Assembly (NCBI RefSeq): GCF_019430885.1
Contig: NZ_JAHYBZ010000011.1
Span: 62,001-126,000 of the forward strand
From: Roseomonas alba
GTDB lineage: Bacteria > Pseudomonadota > Alphaproteobacteria > Acetobacterales > Acetobacteraceae
DNA: 64,000 nucleotides
Direction of reading: 5' to 3'
The notes under the pieces are model-generated. The model saw nothing but the letters and a program-made list of their open reading frames with translations, was not told the DNA's origin and did not search any database. Both the position numbers and the translations under genes were made by a program. Shown one piece after another: positions 15,725 through 23,219 of the stretch (position 1 is its first letter; each line of letters opens with the position of its first letter).

Positions 15725-16516
15725 TCAGGCCGGCTTTGCGGCGCCGAGGCTGCGGATATCGGCCAGCGCCTTCGTGGCCGCCTGCTTCATCAGGCCCTGG
15801 TCGGAGGAATAGACGAAGGCGGTGGCGCCGATGTCGCGCAGCCACTCGGCCTCCTTCATGCCGCCGACGAAGACCATCACCGGCTTGCCGGCGCGCGTCG
15901 CCGCCGCCGCGATACGGTCCACCGCGTCGCGGATCGCCGGCGCGTCATTGGTGGGTGCCCCCATCGCGGCGGTCAGGTCGCCGCGGCCGATGAACAGCGC
16001 GTCGATACCATCGGTCGCGGCGATGGCATCGATCTCGTCCAGTGCCTCGGGGTCTTCGATCTGCGCGACAACCGTCACGCCGGCATCGGCGGCGGCGATG
16101 TAGTCCCACATCTTGCCCCCGCCATAGCCCGCGGCGCGCACCGATCCGGAATAGCCGCGCTTGCCGCCGCGGTAGCGGCAGGCCGCCGCCACCTGCTGCG
16201 CCAGGGCGGCTGAGGCGACATGCGGCACCAGCACGCCCGTCGCCCCGCAATCGAGCACGGAGAGCAGGTGATGTGGCGCGGGGCTCTGCACCCGCACCAG
16301 CCCGGCCGCACCGGTGGCGCGGGCGGCGAACAGCGCGGCGTCGGTGGATTGGCGGTCGAAGGGCGAATGCTCCTCATCCACCACCATGAAATCGAAGCCG
16401 AGGCTGCCGAGGATCTCCGATCCATGCAGGGTCGGCGTCTTCAGGAAGGTGCCGGCAAGGATGTCGCCGCGCTGCAGGCGCGCACGAAAGCTGTCGGCGG
16501 CCGGTGATGGGACCAT
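15725..16516 (-). CDS. HpcH/HpaI-family aldolase
   Basis: The 263-residue protein has the class II pyruvate aldolase signatures: FDFMVVDEEHSPFD, GLVRVQSPAPHH, GVLVPHVASA, VVAQIEDPEALDEIDAI and the metal-binding DALFIGRGDLTAAMG. Members cleave or form 4-hydroxy-2-oxo acids, giving pyruvate plus an aldehyde or oxo acid, usually at the end of aromatic or sugar-acid catabolism. ATG 16516 gives the normal family length. It heads a leftward two-gene operon, and a TTCTG-N5-CGGAA palindrome lies 53 bp upstream, in the gap shared with the divergent IclR gene. Confidence 0.88.
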   Translation of the reverse strand: MVPSPAADSFRARLQRGDILAGTFLKTPTLHGSEILGSLGFDFMVVDEEHSPFDRQSTDAALFAARATGAAGLVRVQSPAPHHLLSVLDCGATGVLVPHVASAALAQQVAAACRYRGGKRGYSGSVRAAGYGGGKMWDYIAAADAGVTVVAQIEDPEALDEIDAIAATDGIDALFIGRGDLTAAMGAPTNDAPAIRDAVDRIAAAATRAGKPVMVFVGGMKEAEWLRDIGATAFVYSSDQGLMKQAATKALADIRSLGAAKPA

Positions 16517-16568
16517 GGACTGGGTGTTCCCTCGGATCGGGCCCGGGCAGATTGACCGAGCCAAGTGT

Positions 16569-16585
16569 GTTCTGTTAGACGGAAC
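16569..16585. promoter_or_regulatory. TTCCG-N5-CGGAA-type palindrome (site 1)
   Basis: GTTCTGTTAGACGGAAC is a near-perfect inverted repeat with a 5-bp spacer, one mismatch from TTCCG-N5-CGGAA. It lies in the 146-bp gap between the HpcH/HpaI aldolase and the IclR gene. It belongs to the set of related sites at 21212, 23118, 28410 and 30599. IclR proteins bind palindromes of this size. Confidence 0.6.
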
Positions 16586-16662
16586 GTCGGACCTATTAAT
16601 CGACCATCCCGCCGGACCAGCGCGAAGTCAAGCGCACCCCGCCGGCAAGGAGAGCACAGGCC

Positions 16663-17472
16663 ATGTCGCAGATCGGTGGCGCACCCTCGGGCGATGGGCT
16701 GCAGGCGGTGGCGATGGCCATCCGCATCCTGGAATTCCTGGCGGAGCAGCGGGGCGGCATTGGCGTGACCGCGCTCGCCCGCGCGCTCGGCACGACGAAG
16801 AGCCGCGTGCACCGCCACCTGCGCACGCTGGTGGAGACCGGTTACATCGTGCAGTCGCCGGAATCGGAGAAGTACCGCGTCGGCAGCCGCCTGGTGACAC
16901 TGGGCCGGACGGTGGCGGAGAATTTCGACCTCTCGGCCCTGGCGCGGGAGGAGATGCGCGCGCTGCGCGACACGCTGGGCCAATCGGTGGTGATCAGCCG
17001 CGTCGAGGTCACCGGCGCCGTGGTGCTGGCGACGCTGCCGGGCCGGGAAGCCATCGAAATCGCGGTCAAGCCGGGCTCGATCCTGGCGCCGCACTGTACG
17101 GCGCAGGGAAAGCTCGGCCTGGCGCATGCCGAACCCGCGGTGCGCGAGCGCGTGCTGCTCTCGCGGCTCGACATGCGCACGCCGCACACCATCACCAGCC
17201 CCACCGTGCTGCGGGAGGAGCTCGCGCGCATCCTCGAGCGCGGCTGGGCGGTGGCGCCGAGCGAGAGCCTGCTCGGGGTCAATGCGCTGGCCGCACCGAT
17301 CTTCGAGGGCGGCGGCGGCATGGTCGGCGCCATCGCCATCCTCGGCTCCATCCAGTTCATCGAGGCCGAGCCCTCCGCGCCGCAGATCCGGCATCTGCGA
17401 CAGGCGGCGGCGCGCATCTCCGCGCAGCTCGGCGGGGTCGCGCGCGACGGCGTTGACAGCTTGCCGCGCTGA
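16663..17472 (+). CDS. IclR-family transcriptional regulator
   Basis: The 269-residue protein has an N-terminal winged helix (LQAVAMAIRILEFLAEQRGG, IGVTALARALGTTKSRVHRH) and the C-terminal IclR effector domain (LAPHCTAQGKLGLAHAE, RGWAVAPSESLLGVNALAAP). It is transcribed away from the aldolase operon and toward the bicupin gene 81 bp downstream. Palindromes on both sides (16569-16585 and 17493-17509) suggest it controls the aldolase operon, itself and the bicupin gene. The ligand is unknown, likely an aromatic or dicarboxylic acid as for most family members. Confidence 0.92.
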   Translation: MSQIGGAPSGDGLQAVAMAIRILEFLAEQRGGIGVTALARALGTTKSRVHRHLRTLVETGYIVQSPESEKYRVGSRLVTLGRTVAENFDLSALAREEMRALRDTLGQSVVISRVEVTGAVVLATLPGREAIEIAVKPGSILAPHCTAQGKLGLAHAEPAVRERVLLSRLDMRTPHTITSPTVLREELARILERGWAVAPSESLLGVNALAAPIFEGGGGMVGAIAILGSIQFIEAEPSAPQIRHLRQAAARISAQLGGVARDGVDSLPR

Positions 17473-17492
17473 CAACAGAGTGGGATCTGTCA

Positions 17493-17509
17493 ACGGAATA
17501 ATGTTCCGT
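17493..17509. promoter_or_regulatory. perfect palindrome CGGAA-N5-TTCCG upstream of the bicupin gene
   Basis: ACGGAATAATGTTCCGT is a perfect inverted repeat with a 5-bp spacer, 44 bp before the bicupin start. Its half-sites are those of the other palindromes in region C but in the opposite order (CGGAA first), so it may be bound by a different IclR protein or in a different register. Six bases of each arm match exactly. Confidence 0.6.
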
Positions 17510-17553
17510 TCTGCGAGACAAATTAGCGGAAGAACCCGCTCAGGAGACGTCCC

Positions 17554-18456
17554 ATGGCCTATGATGCGTCCGATCCGCGCGCGGCGCTGGCCCCCGCCGC
17601 CGCCCCCGCGGCCGTGACCGGCCCCTTCACAGCGGCGCACTACGCGAAATTCTATGAGACACCGCCGCAGGAAGAGGCCGATGGCCTCCGGACCTGGTAT
17701 GCGCGCGGCCGCAACTTCATCGTCGCCTATTCCGAGGTGCCGGCTGGCGCCACGCTCACGCGCAGCGGCCAGCCCGACGAATACGTGCTGTTGCTGCCCG
17801 ACCGCGGCATCGCGGCGGAGGTCACCGCCGGCGGCGAGACCAAGACCATCGACGGCTATTCGGTCACCTTCATCCCGCCGGGCGACAGCAGCATCACCGT
17901 CACGGCCGCCGGGCGCATCGTGCGGCTGTTCACGCCGCGCTCCGAGGATCTCGCGGCCAAGTGCAGCAACGCCGCCGGCTTCACCGAGCCCGATCCGCGC
18001 ATCCCGCCGCTGCAGAATTGGCCGACCCCGCCGGACGGCTTCCGCATCCGCAGCTATACGCTGGACGTGCCGAAGGAACCGGGCCGCTTCGGCAAGATCT
18101 GGCGATGCACCACCTTCATGGTGAACTACCTTGACCCCGCCGCCGGGCCGCGCGACCTGACCAAACTGTCGCCGCATCACCACGACGATTTCGAGCAATG
18201 CTCGCTGGTGCTCAACGGCGCCTACACGCACCACATCCGCTGGCCCTGGACCACCAACAGCACGCATTGGCAGGAGGACGAGCACGAATACTGCAAGGCG
18301 CCGTCCGTCACTGTGATCCCGCCGCCGTCGCTGCACACGTCGCGCGCCGAGGAAGCGGGTCAGATGGTCGACATCTTCTGCCCGCCGCGGGTGGATTTCT
18401 CGATGAAGCCAGGCTGGGTGCTGAACGACGCCGACTACCCGATGCCCAAGGGCTGA
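17554..18456 (+). CDS. bicupin-like protein of unknown function
   Basis: The 300-residue protein reads as two consecutive cupin barrels. The first (about residues 60-130) has RSGQPDEYVLLLPDRGIAAE and SVTFIPPGDSSITV. The second (about 205-290) has SPHHHDDFEQCSLVLNGAYT and VTVIPPPSLHTSR, giving His, Glu and a late His as candidate metal ligands. The first barrel lacks the His pair and is probably structural. No signal peptide is present. It stands alone behind its own palindrome, downstream of the IclR gene, and could be a dioxygenase, isomerase or decarboxylase of the pathway. I do not recognise the specific family. Confidence 0.7.
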   Translation: MAYDASDPRAALAPAAAPAAVTGPFTAAHYAKFYETPPQEEADGLRTWYARGRNFIVAYSEVPAGATLTRSGQPDEYVLLLPDRGIAAEVTAGGETKTIDGYSVTFIPPGDSSITVTAAGRIVRLFTPRSEDLAAKCSNAAGFTEPDPRIPPLQNWPTPPDGFRIRSYTLDVPKEPGRFGKIWRCTTFMVNYLDPAAGPRDLTKLSPHHHDDFEQCSLVLNGAYTHHIRWPWTTNSTHWQEDEHEYCKAPSVTVIPPPSLHTSRAEEAGQMVDIFCPPRVDFSMKPGWVLNDADYPMPKG

Positions 18457-18462
18457 AGGGGG

Positions 18463-18494
18463 CCTGCGCTGGCGCATCGCGGCGTCAGCGCAGG
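18463..18494. terminator. bidirectional hairpin between convergent genes
   Basis: CCTGCGCTG at 18463-18471 pairs perfectly with CAGCGCAGG at 18486-18494, giving a 9-bp GC-rich stem with a 14-base loop. It sits exactly between the bicupin stop and the convergent Bug gene stop, overlapping the latter. There is no U-tract, so it may work with Rho or as an mRNA end stabiliser. Confidence 0.5.
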
Positions 18495-19441
18495 TTCAGT
18501 TCGCTGAGCAGCCGCGCCGTCGCAGCATCTTCCGCCGCGAGGAAGCCCTGGAAGCGGGCGCGGTCGAGCAGCTCCACATCGTTGTAGGCGCGGTGCATCG
18601 CCTCGATGAAGGCGGGCTCGGCCCCGAATTCCAGGATGAGGCCAGCCCAGCGGTCCAGCACCACCGTATCGGTTCCTTTCGGCGCGAAGAAGCCGAAGCG
18701 GGTGACCAGCTCCACATCCAGGCCGGATTCGCGCAGCGTCAGCAGGTCGGGCAGCACGGCACTGCGCTGCGCGCCGGTCTGCACCAGTGGCATCACGCCG
18801 CGTTCGACCAGCGGCATGATGGCGCTGGGTGCGCCCATCACCAGGTCGATATCGCCGGCCAGCAGCGCCACCACCGCGGTCGACACACCGGAATAGGGCA
18901 CGTGCAGCAGCGTGATCCCGGCCGCCCGGCAGAGCGATTCCATCACCAGATGCGGCGTGCTGCCGACGCCCGGCGTGCCGTAGCTGAGGCCCTCGGGCCG
19001 CGCCTTGGCCTCCCGCAGGAAGCCGACGAAATCGGTGAAGCGGGCGCCGCGCCGGCCGGCCAGCACATAAGGGATGGCGATCAGGTTCGCGATCGGCGCG
19101 AAATCGGCGATCGACAGCGGCAGGTGCTGCAGCCGCGGCACCGCCGTCAGCGCGCCGGTGCCGGCGAAAAGCAGCGTATAGCCATCCGCCGCCGCAGTCT
19201 TCACGCGGGTCGCGCCGACCGCGCCGCCGGCGCCGGTGACGGAATCGATCACCATCGGCTGGCCCAGCGCCTGGCTGATCCTGTTCTGCAGCGGGCGGAT
19301 GAACTGGTCCGCGCCGCCCGCCGCATAGGGGACGATCACGCGGATGGCGCGGTCCGGATAGCCCTGCTGGGCCCGGGCGGCGCGCGCACCCAGGACCAGG
19401 GCTGCGCCGGACGTCAGGGCGCCGCGTCGCGTCATGCTCAT
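18485..19441 (-). CDS. TctC/Bug-family tripartite tricarboxylate-type solute-binding protein
   Basis: The 318-residue protein begins with a twin-arginine-like signal (MTRRGALTSGAALVLGARAA) and has the Bug signatures YPDRAIRVIVPYAAGGADQF, AAADGYTLLFAGTGALTA and GTPGVGSTPHLVME. It binds a carboxylated solute in the periplasm. No TctA/TctB membrane partners are in the window. ATG 19441 is chosen to begin at the signal peptide. It is closely related to 29567-30520, including LLEL-like C-terminal features (YNDVELLDR versus YNEVVLLDR), which points to duplication. It is last in the operon with two amidohydrolases. Confidence 0.9.
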   Translation of the reverse strand: MSMTRRGALTSGAALVLGARAARAQQGYPDRAIRVIVPYAAGGADQFIRPLQNRISQALGQPMVIDSVTGAGGAVGATRVKTAAADGYTLLFAGTGALTAVPRLQHLPLSIADFAPIANLIAIPYVLAGRRGARFTDFVGFLREAKARPEGLSYGTPGVGSTPHLVMESLCRAAGITLLHVPYSGVSTAVVALLAGDIDLVMGAPSAIMPLVERGVMPLVQTGAQRSAVLPDLLTLRESGLDVELVTRFGFFAPKGTDTVVLDRWAGLILEFGAEPAFIEAMHRAYNDVELLDRARFQGFLAAEDAATARLLSELNLR

Positions 19442-19464
19442 GGTCGTCTCCCTTGCCTTGCCGG

Positions 19465-20289
19465 TCACGCGCTCATGCGGAACAGCCGCGCCGGATTGGT
19501 CCACAGCACCGTCTCGCGGTCCGCCTCATCCGGGATCACGCGGTGCAGCGCCGCGAGCAGCGGGCCGAAATCGACACGCTCCCGCGCACGCAGGAAGGGC
19601 CAGTCCGATCCCCAGATGCAGCGGTCGATGCCGAAGGCCTCGATCAGCGCGGCGATGTAGGGGTCGGTGTCGGCATAGGGCGATCCGGTCCGGCTGAAGC
19701 GGAACACGCCCGAGAGTTTGATCACCGCGTCGCTGCTGCGGCCGAGTTCCAGCAGCGCCTGGAACCCCGTCTGGTCCAGCCCGCCATCGAGCTCTGGCCG
19801 GCCACTATGGTCGATGATGACCGGCAGCCCCGCGCTGCGCAGCACCGGCAGCGCGTCGATGATCGACTCCCCATGGTGGTAATGGATCTGCGCGAACCAG
19901 CCGACCTCGCGTGCGCGCGCCAGGGCACGCTCGCCGGCCGGGCCCTGCAGCGGCGGGCTGGTTGGGAAATCGAGGTTGAAGCGGATGCCGACGATGCCGC
20001 CTTCGACCATGCGGCGGATCTCGGCCTCCGGCGTGCCGTCCGGTAGAAGTGCCACGCCCTTGAGCCGGCCGCCCGCCTCGGCGATCGCCTCCAGCATATA
20101 GGTGTTGTTCGCGCCGTAGCCGCCGAGGGGATTGATCAGCACGCCATGGGTGAAGCCGTGGCAGGACAGCATGTGCAGGAACTGCCGCGCCGTGCCCAAC
20201 TCATTGGGCTGGATGTCGAAGCCGCGATCGCCGCCCCAGCCCTGGCGCGTCAGATCGAAGGCATGGGCGTGGGAATCGACCGCGGGCAT
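19465..20289 (-). CDS. amidohydrolase-2 family protein (lactonase-like TIM barrel)
   Basis: The 274-residue protein begins with the metal-binding HxH motif (VDSHAHAFDL), then has GIRFNLDFPTSPP, a catalytic-type VIIDHSGRP and the terminal IWGSDWPF with the conserved Asp. These are marks of the amidohydrolase-2 family, which includes 2-pyrone-4,6-dicarboxylate lactonase, decarboxylases and related lactonases. It ends 24 bp before the Bug gene and starts 11 bp after a homologous gene, so the three form one leftward operon. A lactonase or decarboxylase role in the breakdown of an imported carboxylate is the best guess. Confidence 0.85.
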   Translation of the reverse strand: MPAVDSHAHAFDLTRQGWGGDRGFDIQPNELGTARQFLHMLSCHGFTHGVLINPLGGYGANNTYMLEAIAEAGGRLKGVALLPDGTPEAEIRRMVEGGIVGIRFNLDFPTSPPLQGPAGERALARAREVGWFAQIHYHHGESIIDALPVLRSAGLPVIIDHSGRPELDGGLDQTGFQALLELGRSSDAVIKLSGVFRFSRTGSPYADTDPYIAALIEAFGIDRCIWGSDWPFLRARERVDFGPLLAALHRVIPDEADRETVLWTNPARLFRMSA

Positions 20290-20299
20290 GGTGGTCCTC

Positions 20300-21142
20300 T
20301 CAGAAGCCGTAGAGCGCGGCGGGATTGTCGACGAGCAGACGCTGGTGGTCCGCAGGTGTCGGCGCGAAGTCGGGGATGAGGTTCAGCATCTCCATCTCAT
20401 CCACCGGCGTGGCGAGGTTCGGATGCGGAAAATCCGTGCCCCACAGCACGCGATCGGGGGCGGCGCGCTGCAGCGCGCGCGCGAAAGGCAGAGCTTCGGC
20501 GAAGGGGGAGCGCGCCATGCGTTCCGCACCGCTCAGCTTCACCCAGATCCGCGGGTCCTCCATCAGCGCGAGCAGCGTCCGGAAGGCGGGCCCTTCGACG
20601 CCGAGCGCGGGATCGACGCGGCCCATATGGTCGATCACCACGGGCATGCCGGCGCCGCGGATGAACTCTTCCTTCTCCCGCACGCCATCGCCCTGCAGAT
20701 GCAGCACCAGGTGCCAGCCCAGCGGCCGCACGCGGTCGGCGGCACGGCGCACCAGCGCCATGTCCGGCCCGCCGCCCAGTGCCTTGATGAAGTTGAAGCG
20801 GATGCCGCGCACACCCGCCGCATGCATCTCCTGCAGTTCGGCATCGGGCGTGGCATCGTCGATCATGGCGACGCCGCGATAGCGCGCAGGATCCGCACGC
20901 AGCGCATCGACCATGGCGCGGTTGTCGGTGCCGTGGCAGCTCGCCTGCACGATCACCGCGCGGCCCAGGCCAAGGCGGCGATGCAGCGTGGCCAGCACCT
21001 CCTTGGGCTTGTCCTCGGGCGTATAGGTGCGCGTCGTCGCATAAGGGAAGCGGTCGGCCGGGCCGAAGACGTGGCAATGCGCGTCGCAGGCCAGCTCCGG
21101 CACAGCATAGCGCGGCGTGGCGTGCCGCCCGTCGGACTGCAT
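20300..21142 (-). CDS. amidohydrolase-2 family protein, PDC-lactonase-like
   Basis: The 280-residue protein has DAHCHVFGPADRFPY at the N-terminus, AVIVQASCHGTDNRAMVDAL, GVRGIRFNFIKALGGG, VVIDHMGRV and VLWGTDFPHPN. The opening CDAHCHVFGP and the RTYTPEDK stretch resemble 2-pyrone-4,6-dicarboxylate hydrolase (LigI-type) more closely than other members, though I cannot verify orthology. It is the first gene of its operon and has a palindromic site 70-86 bp upstream. A homologue follows immediately, giving two related hydrolases in tandem that may act on successive or stereoisomeric lactones. Confidence 0.82.
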   Translation of the reverse strand: MQSDGRHATPRYAVPELACDAHCHVFGPADRFPYATTRTYTPEDKPKEVLATLHRRLGLGRAVIVQASCHGTDNRAMVDALRADPARYRGVAMIDDATPDAELQEMHAAGVRGIRFNFIKALGGGPDMALVRRAADRVRPLGWHLVLHLQGDGVREKEEFIRGAGMPVVIDHMGRVDPALGVEGPAFRTLLALMEDPRIWVKLSGAERMARSPFAEALPFARALQRAAPDRVLWGTDFPHPNLATPVDEMEMLNLIPDFAPTPADHQRLLVDNPAALYGF

Positions 21143-21211
21143 GGCGTTTCCTCGGATGTTGGCGGAAGGTTAGTGCCGCCCTGCCGCGACCCAGAAGGGC
21201 GATCTGCCCGC

Positions 21212-21228
21212 ATTCCGCATCCTGGAAT
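21212..21228. promoter_or_regulatory. TTCCG-N5-CGGAA-type palindrome (site 2)
   Basis: ATTCCGCATCCTGGAAT has one mismatch from TTCCG-N5-CGGAA and extends to a CATTCC/GGAATG repeat. It lies upstream of the amidohydrolase operon (start 21142) and just past the stop of the IclR gene at 21235. It shares the central AT at positions 8-9 with sites 3-5. Confidence 0.65.
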
Positions 21229-21234
21229 GCCGCG

Positions 21235-22035
21235 TCAGACCGGCCCGGCGGGCTCCGGCGTGTTGCCTTGAAGCCGCTTCATCGAAGTCGTGATCTCAAG
21301 GCTCGCCTGCCGCAGCGCCGGCACCAGATCCTCCAGCAAGGCGCGCTGCGAGACCGCCGAGCGGAAGAAGCTCATGCCGATGGTGCCGACCACCGCCGCA
21401 TCCAGCATAATCGGCACGGCGACGGTGTTGGAGGAGCGCGGTTCCACCTTGGGGTCGCGCAGCGCATAGCCCTGGCGCCGCGTGGTGGCGATCACCATTC
21501 GCACCACGCGTTCGAGGTTCGGCGGGCGGTCCTCGGGGTCGCTCGAGACTTCAAGCATGCGCAGCAGGATGCGCAACTCCTCCTCCGGGCACCAGGCGAG
21601 ATAGGCGCGGCCGAGCGCACGCGTCACCAGGCTGTGCCGCACGCCGATCGTCGCGTGGAAGGGCGACATGGTACTGCTCGCCGCCGTGCTGACGCTGATG
21701 GCGATGCGAGCGCCATCCAGCACCGCGATGGCCGCCGGCCAGCGCAGCCGGCGCGTCAGGTCCGCGACCCAGGGCCGGCCCGCCTGTGCCACCAGCGGTC
21801 CGCCGTGAAAGCCCGAGCTCAGCGCCTGAACATCCGAGGTGACGCGATAGCCGATGCCGCGCTCCCCCTTGGCCACCAGCCCCGCGGTCATCAGCGTGCC
21901 GAGCAGGCGCATGATGGTCGGCTTGGGCAGCAGCGTGACGCGGTGAAGCTGGTCCACCGTGGTGTGCTGCTGCCGGTTCAGCTCGCGCAGGATCGACAGG
22001 GCACGCAGGACGGACTGGACAGGCGGGTCGTTCAG
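21235..22035 (-). CDS. IclR-family transcriptional regulator, probable CTG start
   Basis: The winged helix needs the segment VQSVLRALSILRELNRQQHT, which lies upstream of the first ATG/GTG (GTG 21957). Reading back, no ATG, GTG or TTG precedes it in frame, but CTG 22035 overlaps the upstream stop as CTGA and has GGAG about 9 nt before it. From there the protein is 266 residues, normal for IclR: winged helix VDQLHRVTLLPKPTIMRLLG, then the effector domain. It is co-transcribed with the quinone oxidoreductase gene. Its central position makes it the best candidate to bind the palindromes at 21212, 23118, 28410 and 30599. Confidence 0.8.
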   Translation of the reverse strand: MNDPPVQSVLRALSILRELNRQQHTTVDQLHRVTLLPKPTIMRLLGTLMTAGLVAKGERGIGYRVTSDVQALSSGFHGGPLVAQAGRPWVADLTRRLRWPAAIAVLDGARIAISVSTAASSTMSPFHATIGVRHSLVTRALGRAYLAWCPEEELRILLRMLEVSSDPEDRPPNLERVVRMVIATTRRQGYALRDPKVEPRSSNTVAVPIMLDAAVVGTIGMSFFRSAVSQRALLEDLVPALRQASLEITTSMKRLQGNTPEPAGPV

Positions 22036-23048
22036 TGTGCGGGCTCCGGGACGGCCATCGCGTCGTCGGCGACCGTCAGCACCAGCTTGCCGATCTGCGC
22101 GTTGGCGTCCAGCACCGCCTGCGCGGCTGCCGCTTCCTCCAGCCGGTGGATGCCGCAGATATGGGTCCGGATGCGGCCATCCTCCAGCAGCGGCCAGACC
22201 TGCTCCACCAGCTCCCGCGCGATGCGGCCCTTATAGGCCGGCGGGCGGGCACGCAGCGTGGAGCCCGTCAACGTGAGCCGGCGTATATAGACCTCGCGCG
22301 TGCTGATCTCCGCCGTGGGGGCGCGGTGGCTCGCGATGAGCACCAGCCGGCCGTCCATTGCGAGCAGCCCCATCTCGATCGGCGTGTAGTCGCCGCCCTG
22401 GCCGTCCAGGATGACGTCGACGCCGCGTCCGCCGGTCAGCGCGCGCACCTGGTCGGGCCAATCGGCCTCGCGGTAGTCGACCGCGTGCTGCGCGCCGTAC
22501 TCAAGACAGACCGCGCGCTTGTCGGCGGAGCTGCTGGTGGCGATGACCGTCGCGCCGCGCAGTTCCCGGGCCATCTGCATCGCCGCCATGCCGACGCCGC
22601 TGGTGCCCCCCTGGACGAGCAGCGTCTCGCCCTCGGCGATGCGGCCCAGCCAGAAGACGTTGTTCCAGGCGGTGAAGAAGACTTCCGGCAGCGTCGCCGC
22701 CTGGGCAAAGCTGAAGCCGTGCGGCAGCGGCATGCATTGCGGCGCTGGCACCACGCAATACTCGGCATAGCCGCCGCCCGAGACCAGGGCGCAGACCGCA
22801 TCGCCCGGGCGCGGCCAGTCGACGCCGGGTGCCACCGCCTCGACGATGCCCGCGACATCAAGGCCGGGGATGTCGGTGACCCCCGGCGGCGGCGGATACA
22901 GCCCCTTGCGCTGCTGCACATCCGGCCGGTTCACCCCGGCGGCGGCGACCCGCACCAGCACCTCCCCCGGCCCGCAGGCGGGCACCGGCCGATCGGCCAG
23001 CGCCAGCACCTCGGGGCCACCCTTGCCCCTGATCTCGATTGCCCGCAT
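22032..23048 (-). CDS. NAD(P)H:quinone oxidoreductase / zinc-free MDR alcohol dehydrogenase
   Basis: The 338-residue medium-chain dehydrogenase is of the QOR type: MRAIEIRGKGGPEVL, GVNRPDVQQRKGLYPPPPG, PGLDVAGIVEAV, the NADPH-binding LLVQGGTSGVGMAAMQMARE and the ending IGKLVLTV. The catalytic zinc ligands of alcohol dehydrogenases are missing, as expected for this group. ATG 23048 is chosen because GGGAGGA lies upstream. It reduces a quinone or enone with NAD(P)H. Its stop overlaps the IclR start, and it is divergent from a Bug operon across a gap holding a perfect palindrome. Confidence 0.88.
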   Translation of the reverse strand: MRAIEIRGKGGPEVLALADRPVPACGPGEVLVRVAAAGVNRPDVQQRKGLYPPPPGVTDIPGLDVAGIVEAVAPGVDWPRPGDAVCALVSGGGYAEYCVVPAPQCMPLPHGFSFAQAATLPEVFFTAWNNVFWLGRIAEGETLLVQGGTSGVGMAAMQMARELRGATVIATSSSADKRAVCLEYGAQHAVDYREADWPDQVRALTGGRGVDVILDGQGGDYTPIEMGLLAMDGRLVLIASHRAPTAEISTREVYIRRLTLTGSTLRARPPAYKGRIARELVEQVWPLLEDGRIRTHICGIHRLEEAAAAQAVLDANAQIGKLVLTVADDAMAVPEPAH

Positions 23049-23117
23049 CGGCGCATCCTCCCAGATCCGGGCGTCACCTATCACGGCCCCCGAGCGGCGC
23101 ACGGCCCCTCGCCCGCC

Positions 23118-23134
23118 ATTCCGTATGCCGGAAT
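23118..23134. promoter_or_regulatory. TTCCG-N5-CGGAA palindrome (site 3, perfect)
   Basis: ATTCCGTATGCCGGAAT is a perfect inverted repeat (6-bp arms, 5-bp spacer). It is centred 78 bp before the oxidoreductase start and 95 bp before the Bug start, so it can control both directions. Confidence 0.7.
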
Positions 23135-23219
23135 TCGGGCACGGCATCGTGGATGGCCTTGGCCGGCCTGCATAGGCTGCTGCGCAACGGCACGGGCTCA
23201 CGCGCCGCGGAGGAACACC

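Noticed and set aside
20300..21142. Naming this gene ligI (2-pyrone-4,6-dicarboxylate hydrolase)
   Set aside because: The similarity is real but several amidohydrolase-2 members look alike, and the other protocatechuate 4,5-cleavage genes are absent.
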